A stretch of 64,000 bases of DNA, taken from NCBI GenBank assembly GCA_046330135.1, contig JAXLTI010000004.1, positions 558,001-622,000 on the forward strand, read 5' to 3'. The notes beneath the pieces were generated by a model that was given only the letters and a program-made list of their open reading frames with translations, was not told the DNA's origin and ran no database searches. The position numbers and the translations under genes were made by a program. Origin of the DNA: CAYYFX01 sp046330135 (lineage in GTDB: Bacteria; ARS69). This document shows positions 8,699 through 17,652 of the stretch, piece after piece (position 1 is the first letter of the stretch; the number at the start of each line of letters is the position of its first letter).

Positions 8699-9961
8699 AT
8701 GGCCACCCGCCCCGTCATCGACCTGCGCTCCGATACGGTCACGAAGCCGACGCCCGGCATGCGCGAGGCGATCGCGTCGGCCGAAGTGGGCGACGACGTG
8801 CTCGATCACGATCCGACCGTCGAGAGACTCGAGCGGGCCGTCGCCGCGACACTCGGCAAGGAGGCCGCGCTCTTCGTGCCCTCGGGGACGATGGCAAATC
8901 AGATCGCCGTCCGCGCGCATTGTCCCCCCGGACACGAGATCATCCTGGATCGCGGGTCGCACGTGCTGAACTTCGAGTCGGGCGCGGCCGCCGCGCTCTC
9001 GGGCGCCGCGTTCCACCCGCTCGACGGTCTGCGCGGAATCCTCGACCCCGACGCCGTGCGACACGCGGTCCGTCCTCCGTTTCCGCATTGTCCGCAGACC
9101 GCGCTCGTCTGGGCGGAGAACACGCACAACCTCGCCGGGGGGAGCGTCTGGCCGCAGGCCACGCTCGACGCGGTCGCGCGCGTGGCCCACGACGCGGGAC
9201 TCGCCCTTCATCTCGACGGGGCGCGGATCTGGAACGCGTCGGTCGCGGCCGGGTTGTCTCCGGCGCGTATCGTGCGCGACGCAGACTCGGTGTCGGTCTG
9301 CATGTCGAAGGGACTCGGGGCGCCGGTGGGGTCTCTCATCGTCGGCTCGAAGGAATTCATCGAGGGCTGCTGGGTACACCGCAAGCGGATGGGAGGCGGC
9401 ATGCGCCAATCCGGGATCCTGGCCGCCGCCGGCCTCTACGCGCTCGAGCACCATCGCGCGCGCCTCGCCGAGGACCACGCGAACGCACGCTGGCTCGCGG
9501 AGCGGCTCGCCACCTTCCCCGGCGTGTCGGTGGACCTCGAGGCCACCCAGAGCAACATCGTCATCTTCGACGTGGCGGGCACCGGCCGTGTCCCGGGCGA
9601 GATCGCCCAGCTGACGGCGGCCCGCGACGTGCTCCTCGTGCCGTTCGGCGCCACGTCGCTCCGCGCGGTCACGCACCTCGACGTGGATCGCGACGATGTG
9701 GCGCGTGCCGTCGAGGTGTTGGCGCAGGTGCTCGGCGTCTCCTCGCGAGCGCGGCCGCCGGTGAAGCGCGCGACACCGACGGGCAAGAGCCCGACGGGGA
9801 GGGACGCGAAGGCGAAGGTCCCGCCGGGAAAGGCCGCGACGGGAAGGAATGCCAGGGCGAAGGTCCCGCCGGGAAAGGCCGCGACGGGAAGGAATGCCAG
9901 GGCGAAGGTCTCGACGGGAAGGACCGCGACGGGAAGGACCCCGAGGGGGAAGAGGAAGTGA
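8699..9961 (+). CDS. Low-specificity L-threonine aldolase family enzyme with basic repeat tail
   Basis: This PLP enzyme (420 residues) opens with the family signature DLRSDTVTKPTPGMREA, has GDDVLDHDPTV, a THNLAGG segment, LHLDGARIWN (PLP-contacting Asp) and the likely Schiff-base lysine in CMSKGLGAPVGS. It would cleave threonine or related beta-hydroxy amino acids to glycine and an aldehyde. The enzyme normally ends near residue 350; here about 65 extra residues follow, made of Lys/Arg/Pro/Ala repeats (PPGKAATGRNARAKV twice plus degenerate copies) from a 45-bp tandem DNA repeat. A GGAG site precedes the ATG. Its stop overlaps the GTG of the next gene (GTGA). Confidence 0.88.
   Translation: MATRPVIDLRSDTVTKPTPGMREAIASAEVGDDVLDHDPTVERLERAVAATLGKEAALFVPSGTMANQIAVRAHCPPGHEIILDRGSHVLNFESGAAAALSGAAFHPLDGLRGILDPDAVRHAVRPPFPHCPQTALVWAENTHNLAGGSVWPQATLDAVARVAHDAGLALHLDGARIWNASVAAGLSPARIVRDADSVSVCMSKGLGAPVGSLIVGSKEFIEGCWVHRKRMGGGMRQSGILAAAGLYALEHHRARLAEDHANARWLAERLATFPGVSVDLEATQSNIVIFDVAGTGRVPGEIAQLTAARDVLLVPFGATSLRAVTHLDVDRDDVARAVEVLAQVLGVSSRARPPVKRATPTGKSPTGRDAKAKVPPGKAATGRNARAKVPPGKAATGRNARAKVSTGRTATGRTPRGKRK
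9811..9945 (+). repeat. 45-bp tandem repeat inside the threonine aldolase tail
   Basis: GGCGAAGGTC recurs at 9811, 9856 and 9901, giving a 45-bp period (15 codons). The first two units are nearly identical and the third is diverged. The repeat preserves frame and encodes a basic, probably disordered peptide. Confidence 0.9.
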
Positions 9962-11586
9962 CCGTGGAGCGAAGCGCGCCTCCGGCGGTCGCACCCGCGA
10001 CAGTCTTCCATCCCGCGATCCGCCGCGTGTACGCGGCTCGGCTCGGCTCCGCCGACGCCGCCGACCGATTCCTGGCGGCGGATCCTCTCGACCTTCCGCA
10101 GCCGTCGATCCTCCCGTCGGTGGCGGCCGCCGCGGACCGGATCGAGCAGGCGCTCGATCGCGGGGAGCGGATCGCCGTCTTCGGGCACGACGACGCGGAC
10201 GGGCTCACATCGGCCGCCGTGATCGTCGAGACGCTGGAGCTCCTCGGCGCCTCGGTCGACCCGTACATCCCGAACCGCGACGCCGAGGGGCACGGACTCT
10301 ATCCGGAGCTCGTGCGTCGCTTCCGTGCGCGCGGGGCCAGCCTGCTCGTGACCACGGACGGATGCTCCACGAACGCGACCGAAGTGGAGCTCGGCGAATC
10401 GCTCGGCCTGCATGTTCTCGTGACCGACCACCACGAGATCGTCGCGGATCGCCCCCTGGTTCCCGTCCTCGTGAACCCCAAGGCGGATGCGCGCACGAAC
10501 GTCACGTGCGGCGACCTGACCGGCGCGGGCGTCGCGTCGCTCGTCGCACGGGAGCTGCTCCGCCGGCGTCTCAGCGATGGAGCCGACAAGAAGTTCTTTC
10601 GGCTTCTCGATCTCGTCGCGCTCGGCACCGTCGCCGACTGGGGCGACCTGTCGCGCACCAACCGGACGCTCGTGGTGCAGGGCCTCTCCGCCGTCGCGCG
10701 CGGGAACCGGCCGGCGGTGGAGCTGGCGCGGCGGGCGCTGGCGATCGGCCCGGACGCGGTGCTCCGGCGGGAGAAATGCGAGCGCCTCGCGGCGGTCTTC
10801 GCGAGCATCCCCTCCACGGAAGGAAGATCCCACGGCCTCGACGCGCTCCTGACGCGATCGACGTGGGCAGGGGACACCCAGGCGCTCCTCGAGCAGTTTC
10901 TGGCCGCCGAGAAGGCGACGGCGAAGGCGGTGGAGCAAGTGGAGGCCGCGGCGACGGAGGCGGGGGTCTTCGACGGAGCGCCCGCCGTGGTTCGGCTCCC
11001 GGCGCTGGACGTGCGCGCGCTCGGCAAGGCGGCCACGCGGCTCGCCGAGCGAACGACACGGCCGGCCGCGGTGCTCGCGGAGAGCCAGGGCAAGCTGATC
11101 GCCGAGTTGCGCGGCCCCGAGGGCGTCCACCTGGTGGAGGTCCTGTCGGAGATGCGCGAGCTCTTCGAGTCCTGGGGCGGTCATCGCACCGCCGCCGGGT
11201 TCTCCGCCGAGCCCGCTCGGGCTGCGGACATCGAGGCGAGACTCGGCACCGCCTTCGCGGCGTGGCCGGCGCCCGCGCCGCCGCCGCTCGTCGCCGAGGC
11301 CGACGTCCGCCGCGTGGACGTCGACGCGTCCTTCTCCCGGAGCATCCGCGCCGCGATGCCTTTCGGCCGGGGAAACCCGTCGCCCGTCTTCCGCATCGCG
11401 GACTACCGCGACGGAGGCGCGCTCCTCGGCGGCGACGAGTCGGGGCACGTCACCGTGGACCTCATCGAGTCCGGCTTCCCGCCGCGCTCCGAGGGTCGCT
11501 TGCCGCTCGTGACGTTCCTGCCGAAGGGGCGAGGCGGACTCGTCGTGCGCTTCGAAGGCTGGGCCGCCGGACGGAGAGAGCGATGA
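9958..11586 (+). CDS. DHH-family phosphoesterase (RecJ-like)
   Basis: This 542-residue protein has the DHH domain (AVFGHDDADGLTSAA, VTTDGCSTN, VLVTDHHEIV, then LTGAGVASLVA) and a C-terminal DHHA1-like domain with the GGHRTAAGFS motif. Such enzymes are metal-dependent phosphodiesterases; RecJ itself is a 5'-3' single-strand exonuclease. Length is near RecJ, but I cannot decide between RecJ proper and a RecJ-like nuclease. The chosen GTG at 9958 overlaps the upstream stop as GTGA; another GTG at 9964 is equally possible. The stop overlaps the ATG of the next gene (ATGA). Confidence 0.85.
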   Translation: MTVERSAPPAVAPATVFHPAIRRVYAARLGSADAADRFLAADPLDLPQPSILPSVAAAADRIEQALDRGERIAVFGHDDADGLTSAAVIVETLELLGASVDPYIPNRDAEGHGLYPELVRRFRARGASLLVTTDGCSTNATEVELGESLGLHVLVTDHHEIVADRPLVPVLVNPKADARTNVTCGDLTGAGVASLVARELLRRRLSDGADKKFFRLLDLVALGTVADWGDLSRTNRTLVVQGLSAVARGNRPAVELARRALAIGPDAVLRREKCERLAAVFASIPSTEGRSHGLDALLTRSTWAGDTQALLEQFLAAEKATAKAVEQVEAAATEAGVFDGAPAVVRLPALDVRALGKAATRLAERTTRPAAVLAESQGKLIAELRGPEGVHLVEVLSEMRELFESWGGHRTAAGFSAEPARAADIEARLGTAFAAWPAPAPPPLVAEADVRRVDVDASFSRSIRAAMPFGRGNPSPVFRIADYRDGGALLGGDESGHVTVDLIESGFPPRSEGRLPLVTFLPKGRGGLVVRFEGWAAGRRER

Positions 11587-12608
11587 AGCCGGACCGGCCG
11601 CGCGTCCGAGTCGCGCAATGCGCTCCGGCCCTCGGCGACGTTCCGGCGAACCTCGAGCGGATGCTCGCGCTCACGGCGCAGGCGGAGCGCGACGACGTGG
11701 ACCTGCTGCTCTTCCCGGAGCTCGCCCTGACCGGCTACAGCCTCCGCGATCACGTCCCCGAGTGCGCGCTCGATCTGCAGTCGCGCGAGATCCGGGCGCT
11801 GGCGGCGGCTTCGCGGAAGACGTCGCTCGCGTTCGGCTTCATCGAGGAGACCGCCGAGCACCTCTTCTTCAACTCCGCAGCCTACGCGGAGGCGGGGCGG
11901 CTCGTGCACGTGCACCGGAAAGTCCATCTGCCCACGTACGGGTTGTTCGAGGAGGGCCGGCACTTCGCCGCGGGGGATTCCGTGCGCGCCTTCGACACGC
12001 GCTTCGGCCGGCTCGCGATGCTCGTGTGCGAGGACGTCTGGCACCTGCCGATGCCCTACCTCGCCACGCTCGACGGCGCGCTCGCGATCCTCGTGCTTTC
12101 GGTCAGCCCCACGCGCGGCCTCGGTGCGGACGGCAAGGCGAAGAACACGCTCGCGTGGGAGCGCTTGCTGCTCACGTACGCGTCGTCGCTGACGGTGTTC
12201 ATGATGTACGCGAATCGCGTGGGGTTCGAGGACGGCGTGGGCTACTGGGGCGGCTCGGAGATCGTGAGTCCCTCGGGAGAAGTGATCCTCAAGGCGGCGT
12301 ATCACGAGGAGGACTACCCCACGGCCGAAGTGGACTTCGATCTCGTGCGCCGCGAGCGCATCTCCACTCCGCTCCTTCGCGACGAGCGCCTCGCGGTCGT
12401 GCGCGCGGAGCTGGATCGCATCATCCGCAAGCGCCAGGGCGTCGGCGCGGAGCCGGAGCGCGAGACGCTCGGCGGAAGGGCGCGGTCGATGCGGGGGGCG
12501 TCGCCGACTCCGGAACCGCCGACGACGAGGAAGCGATCGCCGGCGAGAAAGCGGTCCTCGGCGAAGCGGCCGAAGGAGACGCGACGGCGGCGGAGAAGCT
12601 CGCGGTGA
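11583..12608 (+). CDS. Nitrilase-type glutamine amidohydrolase, NAD synthetase N-terminal half
   Basis: This 341-residue protein has the nitrilase catalytic triad: Glu in LLFPELALTGY, Lys in HRKVHLPTYGLFEEGR and Cys in MLVCEDVWH. The context and motifs match the glutaminase domain of glutamine-dependent NAD synthetase, which supplies ammonia to the NadE domain; here that domain is a separate gene directly downstream with a GTGA overlap. The last 45 residues are a basic Arg/Lys/Ser tail. A run of six G at about 12492-12497 is notable: one more G would fuse this frame directly to the NadE frame, so a frameshift or sequence error is an alternative to a natural split. Confidence 0.85.
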   Translation: MKPDRPRVRVAQCAPALGDVPANLERMLALTAQAERDDVDLLLFPELALTGYSLRDHVPECALDLQSREIRALAAASRKTSLAFGFIEETAEHLFFNSAAYAEAGRLVHVHRKVHLPTYGLFEEGRHFAAGDSVRAFDTRFGRLAMLVCEDVWHLPMPYLATLDGALAILVLSVSPTRGLGADGKAKNTLAWERLLLTYASSLTVFMMYANRVGFEDGVGYWGGSEIVSPSGEVILKAAYHEEDYPTAEVDFDLVRRERISTPLLRDERLAVVRAELDRIIRKRQGVGAEPERETLGGRARSMRGASPTPEPPTTRKRSPARKRSSAKRPKETRRRRRSSR

Positions 12609-13483
12609 GATCGTCGCTCGCCCCGGACTCGGTTCCCCTTCCCGGGCTGGACGCCGTCACGGTCGAGAAGATCCTCGTCGCGTTCCTGCGGGACGAGCTG
12701 CGCGCCGCCGGTCTCGAGCAGGGCGTGCTGGGCTTGTCGGGCGGGATCGATTCCGCGGTCGTCGCGGCGCTCGCGGCCCGGGCGCTCGGCCCGTCGAACG
12801 TCACGGGCGTCCTGATGCCGGCCGCGACCTCCAGCGCCGACAGCCTGGAAGACGCCCAGGCCGTCGCCGCCGCCACGGGCATCCACACGCGAGTCGTTCC
12901 GATCGCCGCGATGGCCGCGGGCTACCTCGACCAGGTGCCGAACGCGTCGCCGCTGCGTCGCGGCAACGTGTACGCGCGCTGTCGCATGATCGTGCTCTAC
13001 GACCTGTCGGCCGAGCTGGGCGCGCTCGTGCTCGGAACGAGCAACAAGGCCGAGCTGCTTCTCGGGTACGGCACGCTGCACGGCGACCTCGCATCGGCGA
13101 TCAACCCGATCGGCGACCTGTACAAGACGCAGGTGCGACTTCTGGCCGCTCACCTCGACGTGCCGGAACGCGTCCGCACGAAGGCGCCGAGCGCCGACCT
13201 CTGGGTGGGGCAGAGCGACGAAGCGGATCTCGGCGCGAGCTACGAAGACCTCGACCGGCTCCTCTCGCGCCTCGTGGACGAGCGGGTCGCGCCGGACCGG
13301 CTGATCGAGGAGGGCTTCGAGTCGGGCTTCGTCCGGCGGATCGCGCGTCAGGTGCGCGTCAACCAGTACAAGCGCCGTCCGCCGGTGATCGCGAAGCTGT
13401 CGACGCGCACGATCGGGCCGGACTTCCGCTACCCGCGCGACGGCGCGCTCGCGCGCGACCGCCGCCTCGAGTCCGCGGGATGA
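12605..13483 (+). CDS. nadE: NAD synthase domain protein
   Basis: This 292-residue protein makes NAD+ from nicotinic acid adenine dinucleotide, ATP and ammonia. Visible motifs are the P-loop GLSGGIDSAVVAALA, the substrate-binding VYARCRMIVLYDLSAE, LGTSNKAELLLGYGTLHGD and the C-terminal SADLWVGQSDEADLG. The GTG start overlaps the stop of the nitrilase gene by 4 bases, implying coupled synthesis of both halves of a glutamine-dependent enzyme. The same frame is open upstream into the nitrilase tail, with an acidic Ala/Glu linker-like translation, which keeps a fused ancestor possible. The stop overlaps the ATG of rsmI (ATGA). Confidence 0.88.
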   Translation: MRSSLAPDSVPLPGLDAVTVEKILVAFLRDELRAAGLEQGVLGLSGGIDSAVVAALAARALGPSNVTGVLMPAATSSADSLEDAQAVAAATGIHTRVVPIAAMAAGYLDQVPNASPLRRGNVYARCRMIVLYDLSAELGALVLGTSNKAELLLGYGTLHGDLASAINPIGDLYKTQVRLLAAHLDVPERVRTKAPSADLWVGQSDEADLGASYEDLDRLLSRLVDERVAPDRLIEEGFESGFVRRIARQVRVNQYKRRPPVIAKLSTRTIGPDFRYPRDGALARDRRLESAG

Positions 13484-14349
13484 CGGGCGCCGCGCGGGGC
13501 CCGGGCCGCGGGGCTCCGGGCGTCCTCCGCGTCGTGGGCACTCCGCTCGGCAATCTCGCGGACCTCTCGCCGCGCGGGCGCGAGGCGCTGGAGTCCGCGG
13601 ACGCGATCGCGGCGGAGGACACGCGCCGCACCGGGCGCCTCCTCGAGCTGCTCGGCCTTCCCAAGAAGCCGCTGCTCGCCCTCTTCGCGCCGCGCGAGCG
13701 CGAGCGAGCGCCGGCCATCGTGGCGCGGCTGGTGGCGGGCGAGAACGTCGCGCTGGTCACGGACGGCGGCACGCCGAACGTCTCGGACCCGGGGGCGGTG
13801 CTGATCGCGGCGGCGCGGGCGGCCGGGGTGAGGGTCGAGCCGATTCCCGGACCTTCCGCCGTGGCCGTCGCCCTCTCGGTATCCTCCAACTCCGGAGACC
13901 GCTTCGTCTTCGAGGGTTTCCTTCCAGCGAAGTCGCAGGCGCGCCGAACGCGGCTGGAGGCGCTCGCGCGCGACGAGCGAACGATCGTTCTCTACGAGGC
14001 GCCCCATCGGTTGGCGGCGGCCCTGGCCGACCTCGTCGCGACGTTCGGTCCGGTGCGGCGATGCACGATCGTTCGTGAGGCGACGAAGATGCATGAGGAA
14101 ATCGTGGAAGGGGCGCTCGCCGAGCTCGCGACGCGCTTCTCCGGAGAAGTGCGCGGCGAGGTCGTCCTCGTCCTCGAAGGCGCGGCCGGAAGCGACGACC
14201 GCGTTTCCCTCGACGCATCAGCCCTGGCGTCTTGGGCGGTCGGGCTCGGCCTCACACCGGACCGCGCCGCCCGGGAGGTCGCGGAGCTGACCGGCACGCC
14301 GCGGAGCCGTCTGCTGCGACGTCTTCGGGGGGGCGAGCCGGAGTCCTGA
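13480..14349 (+). CDS. rsmI: 16S rRNA (cytidine-1402-2'-O)-methyltransferase
   Basis: This 289-residue protein is the usual RsmI length. It shows the family motifs VVGTPLGNLADLSPR, AAEDTRRTGRLL, LVTDGGTPNVSDPG (normally TDAGTPGISDPG), IPGPSA and REATKMHEEI. RsmI methylates the ribose of C1402 in the decoding centre using S-adenosylmethionine. It overlaps nadE by 4 bases and is followed by a 187-base gap before tmk. Confidence 0.93.
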   Translation: MTGAARGPGRGAPGVLRVVGTPLGNLADLSPRGREALESADAIAAEDTRRTGRLLELLGLPKKPLLALFAPRERERAPAIVARLVAGENVALVTDGGTPNVSDPGAVLIAAARAAGVRVEPIPGPSAVAVALSVSSNSGDRFVFEGFLPAKSQARRTRLEALARDERTIVLYEAPHRLAAALADLVATFGPVRRCTIVREATKMHEEIVEGALAELATRFSGEVRGEVVLVLEGAAGSDDRVSLDASALASWAVGLGLTPDRAAREVAELTGTPRSRLLRRLRGGEPES

Positions 14350-14536
14350 CCTCGCGAGGGCTGCCGGAGACCGGCGTGGATCACCCGAAACCGGCCGGAT
14401 CCGCTGCGGCCGGATGGTTCAGCCTGAGGCCCCCTTCCGGATCCGGAGCGTCCGCCCACGACCTCGCCTTTGACGGCGGCGGCAGTTCGGTCCATCATGC
14501 CGCCGAATCCGGCAGGTGGGCTTGACGGGAGCGGGA

Positions 14537-15193
14537 ATGGGGAGCCGGACGGGGTTCTTCGTCACCCTCGAAGGCGGCGAGGGCTCGGGAAAAACCACCC
14601 AGAGTCGACGCATCGCGGCGTATCTCCGCGCGCGAGGGCACGAGGTCCTCGAGACGCGCGAGCCCGGCGGGACCGAGGCCGGCGAGATCATCCGCGATCT
14701 GCTGCTTCGACGCGTCGAGGAGCTCTCCCCGCGGGCGGAGCTCGCCCTGTACCTCGCCTCCCGTGCGCAGCTCGTGGCCCAGGTCGTCGCGCCCGCGTTG
14801 GCGCGCGGCGTGTCGGTGATCTGCGATCGATTCGCGGACTCGTCGACGGTCTACCAAGGCGCCGGGCGCGAGCTGGGGATCGAGGTCGTCGAGGAGATGA
14901 ACGAGTGGGCCACGTCGGGGCTCGTCCCCGACCTCACGTTCTACTTCGACGTGAAGCCGGCGGCCGGTCTCGCGCGTCGCGAGGGGCGCGCGGGCGGCAC
15001 CGATTCGCTGGACCGGATCGAGCGGGAGGGGATGGACTTCCACGAGCGCGTGCGCGCGGCCTACCTGGACCTGGCGCGAAGGCATCCGCGCCGTGTCCGC
15101 GTGATCTCGGCGGAGGGGGGAGAGGAGGAGGTGTGGACGCAGGTACAGTCGACGTTGGCGGCGCAGCTCGAGGGTTGGGAGGAGCGCGCGTGA
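14537..15193 (+). CDS. tmk: Thymidylate kinase
   Basis: This 218-residue enzyme phosphorylates dTMP to dTDP. It has the P-loop LEGGEGSGKTTQ, the TREPGGTEAGE segment, the DRF motif (VICDRFADSSTVYQG) and a lid region with RREGRAGGTDSLDRIE. I chose the ATG at 14537, preceded by GGGAGCGGG; a GTG at 14516 would add seven residues without family support. The stop overlaps the next GTG (GTGA). Confidence 0.93.
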   Translation: MGSRTGFFVTLEGGEGSGKTTQSRRIAAYLRARGHEVLETREPGGTEAGEIIRDLLLRRVEELSPRAELALYLASRAQLVAQVVAPALARGVSVICDRFADSSTVYQGAGRELGIEVVEEMNEWATSGLVPDLTFYFDVKPAAGLARREGRAGGTDSLDRIEREGMDFHERVRAAYLDLARRHPRRVRVISAEGGEEEVWTQVQSTLAAQLEGWEERA

Positions 15194-16863
15194 ACGAGCG
15201 GCCGCCCGAAGGCGCGGCCGAGGCCGGGGGCGTCGAGCACTCGGTCGTGGATCCCACGAATCGTCTCCTCGGCGAGGTCGCGGGCGAATCGCGCTTCCCG
15301 TGGATTCCCGTGGGCATCGTGGCGCTCAGCCTGCTGTGGCTCGCCTCCACGCCGAAGCTGGTGCTCGAGCCCATGAGGCCCGCCGAGATCGGCTGGATCG
15401 CCGAAGCGATGCACCCTTCGGAGACGACGACGAAGGCCAGCGCCCTCGCGCACGCGTTGACCCGCGCCACGTGGGACTGGCAGGGCGTGGAGCTGGACTC
15501 CGCGCGGCCTCTGACCCCGCGCGAGCGTCTCGCGGTACGCCTGCCCGCCGCCGCCGCGGGCTTCGCGTCGCTCCTCGTGTTCTTCCTGCTCGGCCGGCTG
15601 GTCATCGGCGACGGCGCGTCCCTCCTGGCGGTGTGCCTGCTCGCGATCGCCGCCCCGTGGATCAGCGCCGAGACGAGCGCGTTGCCGCTTCTCGTCGGGG
15701 AGATGATGGTGCTGCTCGGCGTGACGTGGGCGATCGCGCTGCACGGACGCCATCGCGAGGTGAGCCTCGTCGCGAGCACCACGCTGCGCATCGGCGTCGC
15801 GGGCCTCTTCCTCGGCATCGGGCTGCTCCTCGCGCCGGCCACGTTCGCCGCGTTCGTCACGACCCTGCTGCTCTGGTTCGTGCTCGGCCTCCGCCGCTCC
15901 AGCTCCGACGCCACCACGCTGCCCGTGGAGCGACCCCGCCACATCGTGCTGCTCGCCGTGATCGGGACGGGCGTGCTCGTGGGCGCCACGGTCCTCGTGA
16001 GCTTCGTGGCCGAGCAGCTCGCCGGCGGCTCGTCCACGATCGCGAATCCGCTCCCCATCCTCTCCACGCTGGTCCCGGAGGCCTCGGTCTGGCGCGACGT
16101 GCACCGCACGCTGCTCTCCCCGGGCCCGCGCACGGATCTCCTCCTCCTCGTGACTCTCGGCGTGATCGCGATCGTGCGCGTCCTGGAAAAGTCCGCCGGC
16201 GTTCCCTGGAAGGCGGCGGGCCTCCTGCCTTGGGTGTACCTCGGCCTGCACTTCTACTTCGCGCAGCAGGACGCCGCCGACGTGGTGGGCACCTCGCCGT
16301 TCGCGATGCCGATCACGGTGGGCCCGCTCCTCGTGCTCGGCCTCGGCTGGACGGTCCTCCGCGGGCTCCGCCCGGGGCGCACGCGACGCCAGGAGTACGG
16401 CTTCGCGCTGACGTGGTTCGTGGTGAGCGTGCTCCTCGCGCCGTTCGTGCCGGGGGGTCACCCGCACGACCCGCTGCTGGCCGCGTGCGTCGCATTGCTG
16501 CCGCCCGGGCTCCTGATCGCCGCGCGCGGCGCGCGGGCCCTGTGGGAGGCGGAGGGCGGACCGCTGGGGCGGGCGGCGATCATCGCCGTCGCGTACCTGC
16601 CGGTCGCTCTCTTCGCGGGGAATGCCGCCGCGGGGCTGCTCCGCGGCGCGGCGCCTCTGGACGTCGCGCTGGGGCGCATCCAGGACGTGCTCCCGCAGGT
16701 GCTCCTGGGCGTCGTGGCCCTGGGCGTGCTCTCGCAGCTGCTCACGGTGAGGCCGGACACCCATCTCGTCCTCCCCGAGCCCGAGCGGCATCACGGCCGT
16801 CGCGGGCGGAGGGGGGGGCGGCGCGGCCGCCGGGGACGGAGACCGGGCGCGCACCATCCCTGA
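15190..16863 (+). CDS. Polytopic membrane protein, possibly GT-C glycosyltransferase-like
   Basis: This 557-residue protein has about 11-12 hydrophobic segments from residue 35 to 530. After the first segment comes a loop with RPAEIGWIAEAMHPSETTT and a WDWQGVELDS stretch, an arrangement reminiscent of ArnT/PMT-type glycosyltransferases whose first loop carries the catalytic acidic residues. That is only a suggestion: no decisive motif was found. It ends in a Gly/Arg-rich basic tail (HHGRRGRRGGRRGRRGRR) that is probably cytoplasmic. GTG start overlaps the tmk stop. Confidence 0.8.
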   Translation: MNERPPEGAAEAGGVEHSVVDPTNRLLGEVAGESRFPWIPVGIVALSLLWLASTPKLVLEPMRPAEIGWIAEAMHPSETTTKASALAHALTRATWDWQGVELDSARPLTPRERLAVRLPAAAAGFASLLVFFLLGRLVIGDGASLLAVCLLAIAAPWISAETSALPLLVGEMMVLLGVTWAIALHGRHREVSLVASTTLRIGVAGLFLGIGLLLAPATFAAFVTTLLLWFVLGLRRSSSDATTLPVERPRHIVLLAVIGTGVLVGATVLVSFVAEQLAGGSSTIANPLPILSTLVPEASVWRDVHRTLLSPGPRTDLLLLVTLGVIAIVRVLEKSAGVPWKAAGLLPWVYLGLHFYFAQQDAADVVGTSPFAMPITVGPLLVLGLGWTVLRGLRPGRTRRQEYGFALTWFVVSVLLAPFVPGGHPHDPLLAACVALLPPGLLIAARGARALWEAEGGPLGRAAIIAVAYLPVALFAGNAAAGLLRGAAPLDVALGRIQDVLPQVLLGVVALGVLSQLLTVRPDTHLVLPEPERHHGRRGRRGGRRGRRGRRPGAHHP

Positions 16864-16890
16864 CGGTCCCCGCGTGGTAGATTCGCGCCC

Positions 16891-17652
16891 ATGGACCGGG
16901 CGCTGCGGAATCTGCTCGAAGGCGTGAAGGACGGGCGGCTCTCGATCGACGAGAGCGTGCGGCGCCTGCGCGACCTCGCCTTCGAGGACCTCGGCTTCGC
17001 CAACGTGGACCATCACCGCCAGCTGCGGCGCGGGTTCCCCGAGGTGGTCTTCGCGCCCGGGAAGACGGTCGCGCAGATCGTCGAGATCGCGGGGCGGCTC
17101 ATCGCGGGCGAAGGCCCCGTGCTCGTCACGCGCGTCGAGCCCGGCGTCGCGAGCGCGCTCCTCGCCGCGCACGCGGGCGGCGAGCACAACGCCATCGCCC
17201 GGACCGTGCGGTGGCGGCCGCCGGCCGAGCCGCGCGTTCCCGGGATCCTCGTGGTGTCCGCGGGCACCTCCGACATGCCGGTGGCCGAGGAGGCCGCCGT
17301 CACCGCGGAGACCTTCGGCCACCAGGTGGAGCGCCTCTACGACGTGGGGGTCGCCGGGCTGCATCGCCTGCTCGGGCGCGGCGACGATCTGCGCCGTGCG
17401 CGCGTCCTCGTCGTGGTGGCGGGGATGGACGGCGCGCTGCCGAGCGTGGTCGGCGGCCTCGTGGATGCCCCGGTGATCGCGGTGCCCACGTCCACCGGGT
17501 ACGGCGCCAGCTTCGCCGGCGTCTCCGCGCTGCTCGCGATGCTGAACACGTGCTCCTCCGGCGTCACCGTCGTGAACATCGACAACGGCTTCGGCGCGGG
17601 CTACGCCGCCGCCGTGATGATGCGGGCGCTGACGCGCCAGGCTGCGACGTGA
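16891..17652 (+). CDS. larB: Nickel-pincer cofactor biosynthesis protein LarB
   Basis: This 253-residue protein has the LarB N-terminal helix region and a C-terminal AIR-carboxylase (PurE)-like domain with VVSAGTSDMPVAEEAAVTAE, AGMDGALPSVVGGL and VPTSTGYGASFAG. LarB carboxylates nicotinic acid adenine dinucleotide and hydrolyses it, the first step of the nickel-pincer nucleotide used by lactate racemase-family enzymes. The start is ATG 16891, preceded by GTGGTAGATTCGCGCCC, which may contain a -10-like element. It is coupled to larC by a GTGA overlap. No larA or larE lies in the window. Confidence 0.92.
   Translation: MDRALRNLLEGVKDGRLSIDESVRRLRDLAFEDLGFANVDHHRQLRRGFPEVVFAPGKTVAQIVEIAGRLIAGEGPVLVTRVEPGVASALLAAHAGGEHNAIARTVRWRPPAEPRVPGILVVSAGTSDMPVAEEAAVTAETFGHQVERLYDVGVAGLHRLLGRGDDLRRARVLVVVAGMDGALPSVVGGLVDAPVIAVPTSTGYGASFAGVSALLAMLNTCSSGVTVVNIDNGFGAGYAAAVMMRALTRQAAT

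Noticed and set aside
7775..9994. A 739-residue minus-strand open frame over the repeat tract and threonine aldolase
   Set aside because: The apparent protein repeats (RRGLSRRDLRPGIPS) are antisense readings of the 45-bp minisatellite and the module C repeats; no start signals or domains.
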